Positions 1-8,327 of a DNA stretch of 64,000 bases are shown piece by piece. The translations under genes were made by a program, and so were the position numbers. A model generated the notes under the pieces. The model was given only the letters and a program-made list of their open reading frames with translations. It searched no databases and was not told where the DNA came from. Within the stretch, counting starts at the first letter, position 1; each line of letters opens with the position of its first letter. The DNA is from Chitinophaga costaii. GTDB lineage: Bacteria; Bacteroidota; Bacteroidia; Chitinophagales; Chitinophagaceae. Location: positions 124,001 through 188,000 of the forward strand of contig NZ_FMAR01000004.1 of assembly GCF_900094705.1 (NCBI RefSeq), read 5' to 3'.

Positions 1-2
1 AC

Positions 3-476
3 CAGGGAGCGCAGCCCAACTATTTGATGGCCGCGTTTTTCATCCTGCTGGGGTTGGGCAGCATATTGCTGCCTTTTGTACTGCGCCGTTTCCGTAAATT
101 TGGGCAGGTAAACAGCATGGTCCGGGTGGTACAGGCCTTCACCTGCTTTACCGGCAGCCTCTATTTCCTATCGCACGGCAAACCAGACATTGCAGGTTTA
201 CTCCTGCTGGTAGGCATCGGCATTGCATATGTTGGATACACCGAATATAAAATATTACAACCGGCCTTCGCCCGCCTGGACACCATGGGCGTTACCTTAC
301 CGGCCACCTTTTCCGAAAAGAACTTTAGCTGGACCGTCCTTCAAAATGCCGTACTCCGCAACGATCTTTTCACCCTGGATTTTAAAAACAATAAAATCCT
401 TCAAGTAGAAGTGCTAGACGACCTTACCACCTCGGAACAGGAGTCCATCAACACCTTCTGCCAAAGCCGCCTCTAA
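3..476 (+). CDS. Membrane protein, 5' truncated, unknown function
   Basis: The reading frame is open to the left edge of the window, so the true start may lie outside; the first in-frame ATG is at 27. Two hydrophobic segments lie near the start and around the stretch LLLLVGIGIAYVG, separated by a basic loop (RRFRKFG). The C-terminal half is soluble, with a beta-rich pattern ending EVLDDLTTSEQESINTF. Such a layout (two membrane helices plus a small PH-like cytoplasmic domain) is seen in many uncharacterised bacterial proteins, but I cannot assign a family. The stop codon is embedded in four TAATTCA repeats that separate it from the next gene. Confidence 0.6.
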   Translation, partial: QGAQPNYLMAAFFILLGLGSILLPFVLRRFRKFGQVNSMVRVVQAFTCFTGSLYFLSHGKPDIAGLLLLVGIGIAYVGYTEYKILQPAFARLDTMGVTLPATFSEKNFSWTVLQNAVLRNDLFTLDFKNNKILQVEVLDDLTTSEQESINTFCQSRL

Positions 477-501
477 TTCATAATTCATAATTCATAATTC
501 A
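474..501 (+). repeat. Four perfect TAATTCA tandem repeats
   Basis: The 7-bp unit TAATTCA occurs four times without mismatch. The first copy supplies the TAA stop of the upstream gene and the last ends 3 nt before the ATG of the radical SAM gene. It is the whole intergenic spacer, so slippage would change spacing but not protein sequence. Confidence 0.9.
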
Positions 502-504
502 AAC

Positions 505-1791
505 ATGACGCCTTACATTCTCTATTCCGATGGTGAGGGAAATATCTTCGAAGATACTTCCCTGCATGTGACGGGCCGCAGTGGCTGGGATGCATGGCCG
601 ATAGATGCATCGGAATGGATAGAACTGCCGCAGGGCGGCTCTTTATACGAGCTACCCGGTCGCCGGGGCATTGGCATCAACGTGGAAACGGGCGAAATGA
701 TGCTGTGCGAAAAGGGATGGGCAGTGGCCGCCTTTATTCCTCCCGCGCACACCGGCGCTTACATTGCCGCTTATGAAACCATGCCAGATGCGCCCACCCT
801 GCCATTGTTCTGCTATACCGCCGTAGGTTGGTGGGAGGGCAAATTTTACGTACCCGCTATCCGCATTGAAAGCGATATCCGCCAGGAAAACGCTGGTTTC
901 GACGATAAAAAAGTGAAAGAAGGTGTTCAAGCTTTAATGAACGCCTACCCGCATAACCGCCTGGTGCAGCACCTGGCGCAAAACTGTGCCCTTACTTATC
1001 ATTGTCCCGCCGCGCGCAATTACTTCATGGGCCGCTGGGAATGTCCAATTCCTTCTTCGCCGGCCTGCAATGCTAACTGTATTGGCTGCATTTCCTTCCA
1101 ACCCGAAGAAGAAACCATCGTATCTACCCAGGACCGGCTGCGTTTTAAACCCACAGCGGAAGAGATTGTAGAATATACTGTTCCGCACCTGGAGCAGGCG
1201 CCATTCCCGATCGTGAGCTTTGGCCAGGGCTGCGAAGGAGAACCCTTGCTCATGTGGGAAACCCTCCGGGAGTCTATCAAAGAAATCCGCAAACACACGC
1301 CCAAGGGCAGCATTAATATTAACACCAACGGTTCCAAGCCAGACGCCGTGCGCGCGCTTTGCGAAGCAGGGCTGAACAGCATACGCGTAAGCCTGAACTC
1401 CGCCCAGGAACAATGGTATACGCCTTACTACCGGCCTAACAATTACCACTTCTCCGATATCGTGGAAAGCTTGAAAGTAGTGCGCTCCTTCGGTGGCTGG
1501 ACATCTATTAATTATTTCGTATTCCCCGGCCTTACAGATAGTGTGGCCGAATATGAAGCCCTGCGCCAGCTAATTATCGATACAGATTTGAATATGATCC
1601 AATGGCGCAATTTCAATATAGATCCCGATTGGTACCTGGGTAAACTAAACATTGCCGATCCCGGAGAATGTCTAGGCATGAAGCAGCTTATGGAGCTTAT
1701 TCACGAAGAATTTCCAAATGTAAAATTTGGCTACTTCAACCCACCCATGGAACGTATCCAGGGTGATTATGAAAAAGATTTCGCGCACTAA
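505..1791 (+). CDS. Radical SAM protein of unknown substrate
   Basis: This 428-aa protein has the radical SAM cluster motif CxxxCxxC at Cys188, Cys192 and Cys195 (CNANCIGC), which should bind a [4Fe-4S] cluster and S-adenosylmethionine. Downstream motifs fit the partial TIM barrel: GQGCEGEPLL, ININTNGSKP and SIRVSLNSAQEQWY. The roughly 185 residues before the cluster are an extra domain without a recognised family, rich in aromatic residues, with an HCPAARNYF segment just before the cluster. No peptide precursor or partner enzyme sits beside it, so the substrate is unknown. It is followed by a strong terminator, so it is the last gene of its transcript. Radical SAM membership is secure; the reaction is not. 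Confidence 0.88.
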   Translation: MTPYILYSDGEGNIFEDTSLHVTGRSGWDAWPIDASEWIELPQGGSLYELPGRRGIGINVETGEMMLCEKGWAVAAFIPPAHTGAYIAAYETMPDAPTLPLFCYTAVGWWEGKFYVPAIRIESDIRQENAGFDDKKVKEGVQALMNAYPHNRLVQHLAQNCALTYHCPAARNYFMGRWECPIPSSPACNANCIGCISFQPEEETIVSTQDRLRFKPTAEEIVEYTVPHLEQAPFPIVSFGQGCEGEPLLMWETLRESIKEIRKHTPKGSININTNGSKPDAVRALCEAGLNSIRVSLNSAQEQWYTPYYRPNNYHFSDIVESLKVVRSFGGWTSINYFVFPGLTDSVAEYEALRQLIIDTDLNMIQWRNFNIDPDWYLGKLNIADPGECLGMKQLMELIHEEFPNVKFGYFNPPMERIQGDYEKDFAH

Positions 1792-1813
1792 CTATTTCGT
1801 TTATATGATCAAG

Positions 1814-1845
1814 AATCCCACTGCCAGCCAGCAGTGGGATTTTTT
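1814..1845 (+). terminator. Rho-independent terminator after radical SAM gene
   Basis: An 11-bp perfect stem (AATCCCACTGC with GCAGTGGGATT) closes a 6-nt loop and runs into a T tract. Confidence 0.9.
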
Positions 1846-1904
1846 CATTGTATGCCACAAACGAATTTTTATTAGGGCACTTATAGCTCCACTTGTTTTT
1901 TTAT

Positions 1905-1912
1905 TAACTTTG
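1905..1912 (+). promoter_or_regulatory. -7 box TAACTTTG abutting the start codon
   Basis: TAACTTTG matches the Bacteroidota -7 consensus TAnnTTTG and ends 4 nt before the ATG at 1917. No clear TTG -33 element is seen at the usual distance. The transcript would begin at or next to the start codon, suggesting a leaderless mRNA. Confidence 0.55.
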
Positions 1913-1916
1913 GATT

Positions 1917-2810
1917 ATGCAGACGAAGGAACAAAATATGGCCAAGAACCTGAAAGCACTCGGCATTACCATTGCAGTGCATGCATTGCTGTTACTGGCT
2001 TTCTGGTTATTGCCAGGTTTTGCCGCACCACCACCCTTGCCTAACCAAGACCTGGGCATGGAAGTGAACCTAGGCACCTCCGATCAGGGCATGGGAGAGG
2101 AGCAGCCGCTAAATCCCAACCCGCCTAGTAATGCGCCCGCACAGGAACCTGCGGTACAAAACACGGCACCCACCGCCGCGCAAAATACCACGCCTCCGCA
2201 GGATATTGCTACCCAGGACGAAGAAGACGCACCGGCGGTAACCAAGCCCACCAAGCCCGTACCTCCGCCCAAGGAGTTTCCCAAAGAACTAGATCCAAAA
2301 CCTGAAAAAGTAAAACATCCTAAGCCAGTAGAAGCTCCGCCTACACCGGCACCGCCAGAGCGGCATGCCAAAGCGGTGGCTACCGGCGGCACCTTTGCTA
2401 ATAAAAACAGCGGTAATGGTGCAGAAGGGAGCAATAACTCAAAAGGTGAGGGCAATACCGGCCAGCCGGGAGACCGGGGTGCCATTGGCGGTAATCCTAA
2501 CGGTGGCGGATACACGGGCGGTGGCCTGGGTGGCGGCAAGTCCGACTTCCGCCTTACTGGCCGTAACCTGGTAGGCCGTCCTACTGTTACCTACAATGGC
2601 TCCGAAAGTGGTTACGTAGCCGTAAATATTAAAGTAGACCGTGATGGCAATGTAATCGAAGCCACCCACAGCCTGCGCGGCTCTACCCTGAATAATCCGC
2701 AGCAGATCAGCATTGCGCTGGATGCCGCCCGCCGCATTAAGTACAACGCCAGCCCCGATGCCCCGGAAGTACAATTTGGCAACATCCGTTTTTACTTTAA
2801 AGTGGAATGA
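1917..2810 (+). CDS. TonB-like energy-transducer family protein
   Basis: This 297-aa protein starts with a short cytoplasmic stretch and one membrane helix (about residues 14-33, ITIAVHALLLLAFWLL). A long proline-rich periplasmic spacer follows with many PxP and KPxP motifs, then a glycine/asparagine-rich stretch. The C-terminal 80 residues contain YVAVNIKVDRDGNV and end QFGNIRFYFKVE, typical of the TonB/TolA C-terminal fold. Such proteins couple the inner-membrane proton gradient to outer-membrane receptors. No exbB or exbD lies next to it. The start is fixed by the -7 box 4 nt upstream. It converges with the thioredoxin gene across a shared terminator. Family assignment is good; the partner receptor is unknown. 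Confidence 0.8.
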   Translation: MQTKEQNMAKNLKALGITIAVHALLLLAFWLLPGFAAPPPLPNQDLGMEVNLGTSDQGMGEEQPLNPNPPSNAPAQEPAVQNTAPTAAQNTTPPQDIATQDEEDAPAVTKPTKPVPPPKEFPKELDPKPEKVKHPKPVEAPPTPAPPERHAKAVATGGTFANKNSGNGAEGSNNSKGEGNTGQPGDRGAIGGNPNGGGYTGGGLGGGKSDFRLTGRNLVGRPTVTYNGSESGYVAVNIKVDRDGNVIEATHSLRGSTLNNPQQISIALDAARRIKYNASPDAPEVQFGNIRFYFKVE

Positions 2811-2830
2811 AATCTTGCTTGCATACTTAC

Positions 2831-2868
2831 AAAAACGGGCCACCTTTCTTCGAAGGCAGCCCGTTTTT
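2831..2868. terminator. Bidirectional terminator
   Basis: AAAAACGGG (2831-2839) pairs with CCCGTTTTT (2860-2868), with further pairing around TTCGAA in the loop. A and T tracts on both sides suit the convergent genes on each flank. Confidence 0.85.
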
Positions 2869-2890
2869 GATAATCACAGTTTGTACGCTA

Positions 2891-3418
2891 TTATTTTCCA
2901 ATCCGTGCAAATCTTTCACCGATTGTGTTAATTTCTGTGGGTGATCCTTTGCCTGTTTTTACCAGGATGCTTTTCAGTTGGGCTACATCAGCAGCGGTGG
3001 TTGGGCAGCCAATATTTTCGCCGGTGCCAGGCTGCCTGGAATCTGCCAGCAAATTGCCTTTGGGGTCCAGTATCACCCAAAAGGGGATGCCAGACTCCTT
3101 CCCATTCGTATACTGCTTCAGCAAAACATCTGCACCGGGATTTTCCAGATTTTTATTTTGGGGCGATTCAGATACAGTGAGGTGTTCCAAAACAAAACTG
3201 CGCTCGAAAAAAGGCTTGCAGGCAGCATCCGCAATAGCAGAATCCATTTCATGGCACCAATGACACCAGGAGGCATGAAATATGATCAATACATTTTTAT
3301 GCGCTTTCGCGGCCTTTGCTTCCGCGTTTTTCAATACATCTGTGGCAGCCGGTGCGGTCTGCGCTTTCACAAACAGTGGTAATAAGCAAATGGAGAACAT
3401 CCATATAAAACGTTGCAT
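2891..3418 (-). CDS. Secreted thioredoxin-fold protein
   Basis: A 175-aa protein with a signal peptide ending near VKAQ (residue 20) and a thioredoxin-like domain. The redox motif WCHWC places the active cysteines at 52 and 55, and a cis-proline segment GIPFWVILDP lies about 60 residues later. CHWC resembles the motif of DUF255/thiol-disulfide interchange proteins rather than the CGPC of cytosolic thioredoxin. It probably works in the periplasm as a disulfide reductase or isomerase. It is alone on the minus strand and converges with the TonB-like gene. Fold and active site are clear; the partner is unknown. Confidence 0.85.
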   Translation of the reverse strand: MQRFIWMFSICLLPLFVKAQTAPAATDVLKNAEAKAAKAHKNVLIIFHASWCHWCHEMDSAIADAACKPFFERSFVLEHLTVSESPQNKNLENPGADVLLKQYTNGKESGIPFWVILDPKGNLLADSRQPGTGENIGCPTTAADVAQLKSILVKTGKGSPTEINTIGERFARIGK

Positions 3419-3666
3419 ACGGTAGGTTTTTTGATATAATTAAAACTAAGAAAATGCGACAATGTGCTATTTGAAAGGAAGGGGGAGTGGTAAATGTCCA
3501 TGATAAATGCAGGCAGTGCCTGTATGATCGAGGTATCGCAGTATTGGACCGCACCTATTTCGCAGGGGGGCAATCCCCCAAAATACCACGATTTAGTAAT
3601 CTACCCCGTCGCCATTTTCAATACCTTTATCCAGACGAATTTCCCCGACGATTACCTGCTAAATAG

Positions 3667-4680
3667 ATGGCTATGCCTATCTGGCTTCGTACTGTATTAT
3701 CAGTTACCTTACTCCTGGGCAGCGCCTACCTGCTAGGGCCCTGTCCGCCTCGTCCCCAATATTCGCTTGTACTGCCATCTGTACCGCAAAATGCACGGTC
3801 GCTCATGGCATACATCCAAAGCAAAGAAAGCCAGCACTGCCTCAAGCCAGACAACCAGGCCCGTATTGTATGGTGCCATGGAGATGACCAACATAAGACC
3901 GAGTACAGTATCGTATACCTGCACGGCTTTTCCGCAAGCCAGGAGGAAGGCGACCCTGTACATCGCCGCCTGGCGGCCCGCTATGGTTGCAACTTGTTCC
4001 TCACCCGCCTGGACGGTCACGGCCTGGACACTGCGGCACCTTTACTCACCATGACGGCCACTGGTCTATGGGAAGACGCCAAGGAGGCCTTGCAAATAGG
4101 GAAGGCCCTGGGACACAAAGTAATTTTGGTAGGTACTTCCACCGGTGGCACCCTGGCCCTTCTGCTGGCAGCCAAATTTCCCGCCGATGTGTATGCGGTG
4201 ATTAACATGAGTCCCAATATCGAGATTAACCAACCCCTGGCCTTCCTGGCCAATAACCATTGGGGACTGGCCATGTCCCGCATGATAAAACAAAGCGACT
4301 ATAACATAGCCCCTGCCAAAAACGAAATGCAAGCCCGCTATTGGTACACAAAATACCGGCTGGAGGCCGTGAGTGAACTGGAAGAATTGCTGGAATCCAG
4401 TATGACGCCCGGTACTTTTCAAGCGGTACACCAGCCGGTACTCAATTTATATTATTACAAAAACCAGCAGGAGCAAGACCCCACCGTAAGGGTAAGCGCC
4501 ATCCTGAATATGCAGCAGGCGCTGGGCACGCCAGACAGCTTGAAACTGGCCGTGGCTATACCCAATGCCGGCACCCACGTGCTGGGTTGCGCTCTTACCA
4601 GCAAAGACATTCCCGCAGTGGAAACCGCCATCTATCATTTTATGGAAAACACCCTCCACCTGCGCCCCCTGGAAGATTAA
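3667..4680 (+). CDS. Alpha/beta hydrolase, membrane-anchored or secreted
   Basis: The 337-aa protein opens with a hydrophobic segment (residues 5-24) that could be a signal anchor. The alpha/beta hydrolase core has YLHGFSASQ (oxyanion region), the nucleophile elbow GTSTGG with Ser158, and a likely catalytic histidine at 304 in NAGTHVLG. The acid is not obvious to me. The family includes esterases, lipases and carboxylic ester hydrolases; nothing here tells the substrate. ATG at 3667 is the first in-frame start before the hydrophobic segment. Confidence 0.82.
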   Translation: MAMPIWLRTVLSVTLLLGSAYLLGPCPPRPQYSLVLPSVPQNARSLMAYIQSKESQHCLKPDNQARIVWCHGDDQHKTEYSIVYLHGFSASQEEGDPVHRRLAARYGCNLFLTRLDGHGLDTAAPLLTMTATGLWEDAKEALQIGKALGHKVILVGTSTGGTLALLLAAKFPADVYAVINMSPNIEINQPLAFLANNHWGLAMSRMIKQSDYNIAPAKNEMQARYWYTKYRLEAVSELEELLESSMTPGTFQAVHQPVLNLYYYKNQQEQDPTVRVSAILNMQQALGTPDSLKLAVAIPNAGTHVLGCALTSKDIPAVETAIYHFMENTLHLRPLED

Positions 4681-4792
4681 TATTCCGTTCCGGCACAGAG
4701 TTGTATATTATTGTAACGCTGCTGCGCGTTGATACGTTATAATTACAACCTAAGTTTAATCTTCCCGGGAAAGGGAATTGCCGATTTACTAT

Positions 4793-4800
4793 TAACTTTG
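4793..4800 (+). promoter_or_regulatory. -7 box TAACTTTG 4 nt before ATG
   Basis: This is the same TAACTTTG box with the same 4-nt gap to ATG (4805) as at 1905. It predicts a leaderless transcript for the DUF4294 operon. No convincing -33 element was seen. Confidence 0.55.
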
Positions 4801-4804
4801 GAGT

Positions 4805-5422
4805 ATGCGCCGTTTTTTACAAATTATTATTAGCCTGCTTGTCCTCACGTTGTGGGGTTCCGGCGCGTTAGCCCAGCATCAGCGCACAGCTACAGACACC
4901 ATTCCCCTGGCTACCGTGATGTACGATGGCGAGCTTATTCCCGAAATCACCCTGCCATTTACAGAAGTATACGATAAATTGCCCAGGCGTTTTGTGAAAG
5001 AGCGCGCCCGATGGACCCGCCTGCGCAATGCGGTATATGTAACCTACCCTTATGCCCTCACCGCCGCCAATATACTAAAAGACGTGAACGCCAAACTGGC
5101 CTCCATGCCCGATAAACGCGCACGCAAAGCCTTTCTGGAGAGCAAGGAAAAGGAAATGAAGGCTAAATTTGGCAACAAACTGGAAGACCTGAGCGTATAC
5201 CAGGGTAAGGTACTCATGAAACTTATCAACCGGCAAACTGGCCAGAACTGCTATGATATTATCAAAGAGCTGAAGGGAGGTTTTAACGCCCGGCTCTGGC
5301 AAACAGTGGCTTTCTTCGTGGGGGGCGACCTGAAAAGCGAATACGATCTCCAGGAAGATAAAGACATTGAAGACATCGTACAGGAAATAGAGGTCTATCA
5401 TTCCCTGCACGCCTATAATTAA
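4805..5422 (+). CDS. DUF4294 secreted protein
   Basis: This 205-aa protein has a signal peptide ending GALAQ (about residue 23). The rest matches my recollection of the Bacteroidota family DUF4294: MYDGELIPEITLP near the mature N-terminus, a basic helical middle (RFVKERARWTRLRNAVYVTYPYA) and an acidic C-terminus. Function is unknown. It leads a short operon with two further secreted proteins (gaps 22 and 8 nt), all predicted to act in the periplasm or envelope. Confidence 0.78.
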   Translation: MRRFLQIIISLLVLTLWGSGALAQHQRTATDTIPLATVMYDGELIPEITLPFTEVYDKLPRRFVKERARWTRLRNAVYVTYPYALTAANILKDVNAKLASMPDKRARKAFLESKEKEMKAKFGNKLEDLSVYQGKVLMKLINRQTGQNCYDIIKELKGGFNARLWQTVAFFVGGDLKSEYDLQEDKDIEDIVQEIEVYHSLHAYN

Positions 5423-5444
5423 AGGACAGAAAATTTGAACCGTG

Positions 5445-6005
5445 ATGAAATGGACCGTACTATGTGTAATACTGCTGGCCGCCTTTAGCGCCCAGGCTCA
5501 GACGGGTACCCCTGAAAATGGCAGCCCGGAAAACGACAGCACCTTTTACGTGGTAGATAGCGTAGCCGTAGGACTCGGCAGCATGCACGACCTTTCCCCG
5601 GAAAAAATAGCTTCAATTTCCGTCGTTTCCGGCGCAGGCGTAGTGCGTAAATATGGCGAAAGGGCCGCCAACGGCGTGATTTATATAGAGACCAAGGTCT
5701 TTGCCCGTAAGCATTACACCGCCCTCTTCGCCAATAGTTCTGCTGCCTACAAGCAACTGCTCACCGAAAATAAAGGGGACGACACTCATTTTGCCTACGT
5801 ACTCAATGGCCGCCTGCTGACCATTAACCCGGAAGGAGAATTGTCTGCCATCCAGCTCACCGAACTACGTGCTATTTCCGTGATGCAACCCAAAGACTTG
5901 CAACGCATCTATGGCGTAAAAGACAAGGTGGCTGGGGTACTCATCACCACCAGCACCAGCAGTGGTGCCGCTCATGGAGGTGGGGGCGTAATTACTGCGA
6001 AATAA
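5445..6005 (+). CDS. Secreted protein with two TonB-plug-like repeats
   Basis: A 186-aa protein starting at ATG 5445 (an in-frame GTG lies just before) with a signal peptide ending AQA. Two segments resemble the last strand-helix part of a TonB-dependent receptor plug: SPEKIASISVV...YGERAANGVIYIET (about residues 50-80) and TELRAISVMQPKDLQRIYGVKDKVAGVLITT (about 140-172). No barrel follows, so it is not a receptor. Similar free plug-like motifs occur at the ends of some Bacteroidota signalling and M56-type proteins. It sits between DUF4294 and another secreted protein. The plug similarity is my reading and needs profile confirmation. Confidence 0.65.
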   Translation: MKWTVLCVILLAAFSAQAQTGTPENGSPENDSTFYVVDSVAVGLGSMHDLSPEKIASISVVSGAGVVRKYGERAANGVIYIETKVFARKHYTALFANSSAAYKQLLTENKGDDTHFAYVLNGRLLTINPEGELSAIQLTELRAISVMQPKDLQRIYGVKDKVAGVLITTSTSSGAAHGGGGVITAK

Positions 6006-6013
6006 ATCCCACT

Positions 6014-6517
6014 ATGAAATACCTATTCTTATTCTTATTCTGCATGGGGCTATATGTTACTGTTATGGCGCAACAGCGCAAGAAAACAACCGTTGCCGCA
6101 GTGGCGCAGCCATCCTCCCCATCATCCCTTTGCCCACACCTCATTTACCTCGATACCCTGGACATAGATGTGCCGGTGAAGGCCCTGAAAGACACCTTCT
6201 CCCTGCCACAAGCAGATGGTCATTATCTGAAAATATACGCCAGCGATTGCCAGGGGACCCTGTTTGTAGAGCAGCGCATTAGTACCAGTCACCGCCTTAT
6301 TTTTAAAGGATATTACAAAGCCGTACCCGAGCCGTCTACCCTTTCTCACCATATAATAGATCCCGTAACAGGGGAGGAGCGTTTTAGCGAACGTACCGTG
6401 TTTGTACCGCTGAAAACCGGTACCTGGCAGTATTTTGGCCCCGCTGGTACAGTGAATGAAGAACTGGACTATGACAATGGCCACCTCACCGACACCCGGT
6501 CTATGGGTGATTATTAG
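6014..6517 (+). CDS. Secreted protein of unknown function
   Basis: A 167-aa protein with a signal peptide (MKYLFLFLFCMGLYVTVMAQ) and a beta-rich mature part. The C-terminal segment TGTWQYFGPAGTVNEELDYDNGHL resembles the WxYY..G.l..e..Y.nG pattern of MORN-like/YwqK antitoxin-type repeats, but only about one copy is seen. It starts 8 nt after the plug-like gene and is probably the last gene of the DUF4294 operon. I do not recognise a function. Confidence 0.65.
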   Translation: MKYLFLFLFCMGLYVTVMAQQRKKTTVAAVAQPSSPSSLCPHLIYLDTLDIDVPVKALKDTFSLPQADGHYLKIYASDCQGTLFVEQRISTSHRLIFKGYYKAVPEPSTLSHHIIDPVTGEERFSERTVFVPLKTGTWQYFGPAGTVNEELDYDNGHLTDTRSMGDY

Positions 6518-6549
6518 GCCTTTACAGCACAGAATGCCTGCGCTATTCT

Positions 6550-6557
6550 TATCTTTG
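6550..6557 (+). promoter_or_regulatory. -7 box TATCTTTG upstream of bshB1
   Basis: TATCTTTG fits TAnnTTTG and leaves a leader of about 25 nt before the bshB1 ATG. A -33 TTG is not evident. Confidence 0.45.
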
Positions 6558-6585
6558 CGCCCACACACCAAATCACCTGTGGACC

Positions 6586-7320
6586 ATGAAACTGGATTTA
6601 CTCGCCATCGCAGCACACCCTGACGATGTGGAACTGGGCTGTGCCGGCACCTTGCTGGCTCATGCCTTACAAGGACAAAAAGTTGGGGTGATAGACCTCA
6701 CCCGCGGAGAGCTGGGTACCCGTGGTACGGCAGAGACCCGCGCCGCAGAAGCCGCCGCCTCCACGGCTATCCTGGGCCTGCATGCCCGGGAAAACCTGGG
6801 CTTAGCCGACGGGTTCTTCGAAAATGCAAAACCGGAACAACTGGCCATTATCCGCGCCATCCGTAAATACCAACCCGAAGTAGTGCTGGCCAATGCCTTC
6901 CACGACCGCCATCCCGACCATGGCCGTGCTGCCAAACTTATTGCAGACAGTTGCTTCCTGGCCGGCCTGCGCAAAGTGGAAACCCTGGGAAACGATGGGC
7001 TGCCCCAAGCCGCCTGGCGCCCTAAACAGGTCTTTCATTTTATCCAGGACACCTACCAGGAGCCTACCCTGGTGGTAGACATCTCCGCCGTAATTCAAAC
7101 TAAGATTGAGGCGATCAAATGCTTTAAAACCCAGTTCCTCGCCGAAGGCAAGGATAACGAGCCGCAGACCTACATTTCTTCTGCCGCCTTTTTTGAAAGT
7201 GTTTTACACCGTAACCGCATGTTTGGGAAAATGATTGGGGTAGAATATGCCGAAGGATTTACCACCCAGAAGGTTATCGGCATCAAAAACTTCCAAAACC
7301 TGCTGATGACGGTGAGCTAA
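6586..7320 (+). CDS. bshB1: Bacillithiol biosynthesis deacetylase BshB1
   Basis: The 244-aa protein belongs to the LmbE/PIG-L zinc deacetylases. Zinc and catalytic residues are in AHPDDVE (His11, Asp13, Asp14), and the second site is HPDHG (His109, Asp111, His112). The LTRGELGTRGT segment and the length of about 240 aa are typical of BshB1. It deacetylates N-acetylglucosaminyl-L-malate to glucosaminyl-malate, the second step of bacillithiol synthesis in the cytoplasm. bshA and bshC are not in this window. It has its own promoter-like box and a terminator immediately downstream, so it is probably monocistronic. Confidence 0.93.
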   Translation: MKLDLLAIAAHPDDVELGCAGTLLAHALQGQKVGVIDLTRGELGTRGTAETRAAEAAASTAILGLHARENLGLADGFFENAKPEQLAIIRAIRKYQPEVVLANAFHDRHPDHGRAAKLIADSCFLAGLRKVETLGNDGLPQAAWRPKQVFHFIQDTYQEPTLVVDISAVIQTKIEAIKCFKTQFLAEGKDNEPQTYISSAAFFESVLHRNRMFGKMIGVEYAEGFTTQKVIGIKNFQNLLMTVS

Positions 7321-7340
7321 CGGGATCGCTTATACGAAAA

Positions 7341-7370
7341 AAACGCAGTCCGTGTAAGCAGGCTGCGTTT
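7341..7370 (+). terminator. Terminator after bshB1
   Basis: AAACGCAG pairs with CTGCGTTT, with inner CC/GG pairing, followed by a T-rich tail. Confidence 0.8.
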
Positions 7371-7427
7371 CTTGTTGGCCTTGGATGAGTAAAATATTGC
7401 TCATGGCTGGAAGATGTTTAAAGCAAA

Positions 7428-7462
7428 AACCGCCTTACACAGCGAACTGTGGTAAGGCGGTT
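7428..7462 (-). terminator. Minus-strand terminator in the 7.3-8.3 kb gap
   Basis: AACCGCCTTACACAG pairs almost fully with CTGTGGTAAGGCGGTT around a CGAA loop. Read on the minus strand it runs into TTTTT, so it terminates leftward transcription, as expected for the small minus-strand ORF at 7681-7800. Confidence 0.75.
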
Positions 7463-8327
7463 AGTATATTGTATAAAAAGAATTGCCTGCGGTATATAAC
7501 TATTTTACCTGCTTGTATGACGCAATAAGCCTCCTATATGGCAGGACGGCATTTATGCACCGGCTGCATGCAATTCAGGTCTTGTCGGATTAGAATAATG
7601 GGTTAAAAGGCCGCGCTGTATAATGATGACGCGATACGCTGCATCGAGCAGCTTACAATCAGTAAGGAAGCGGTTTGGTACTAGATGAACAGATCTTGTG
7701 TAGCATCAAATTCATCCTGTTTGATGAAACTGTTTTTGATAAACGGAATCAAAGCTAAACCTACCGTAATAATCACGATGAGTACATTTCTTAATTTCAT
7801 GTCCGGGCTATTTAAAGTGAATACATAATTAACTAAATACTGTGCCAATTTGTAGCGTTAAACAAGTAAAAAGCTCCTGCATTAGCTTAAAAAAGCAGTA
7901 AGCCACCATGGTGGAGTGCGCAAGGAAAATGTTAACGTTTGGTCAAATCTTTGGGATCAATGATCAGCGAGAAATAGTGGGATTATTCTTAAACTAATAT
8001 TTACTCGTTATCAAAGATTTTTGGTTGTATTCGGTATGTCAATTGGTGTTGTTTGCTGCAAGCGGGGCGGGCTTTAGCCCAGTTTCATTTCTTAGTAATA
8101 TGTACGAATTTTCGCATGTTATGGATTAGCCATATAGAGAAATCCAATGAGATATTTTAAAAATCTATTTGAATTATTGGCGGTAGCAGATCATCTTTGC
8201 GTAACATTAACGAAAAGCCTGTATTTGACCCTAAAATTACAACAAATAGCAGGCTCACCCAAACTAATAACATTCGAATAACATATTATTCTATAATTAT
8301 TCAACTCTTATATATAATCGATTCAAA
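7463..8327. other. Gene-poor stretch between bshB1 and ahpC
   Basis: Apart from the 39-aa minus-strand frame, no convincing gene is seen. The last 100 nt before ahpC are very AT-rich and contain the inverted repeat GAATAA/TTATTC (about 8274-8290). The adjacent CTATAATTATTCAAC (8291-8305) matches 10 of 14 defined PerR-box positions. In such AT-rich DNA that match is weak. Confidence 0.4.
7681..7800 (-). CDS. Small single-helix membrane peptide (39 aa)
   Basis: A minus-strand ATG frame encodes 39 residues: a basic N-terminus (MKLRN), one hydrophobic helix (VLIVIITVGLALIPF), then a charged tail (KQDEFDATQDLFI). A terminator oriented the same way lies 220 nt downstream and no other gene lies between. 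I saw no clear -7 box or Shine-Dalgarno sequence. It looks like other short one-helix peptides in this window (20571, 30020, 30211). It could be a small membrane protein or a chance frame; the transcript end supports the former. Confidence 0.5.
   Translation of the reverse strand: MKLRNVLIVIITVGLALIPFIKNSFIKQDEFDATQDLFI

Noticed and set aside
8291-8305. PerR-box-like sequence before ahpC
   Set aside because: 10 of 14 matches in extremely AT-rich DNA is little above chance, so it is only noted.
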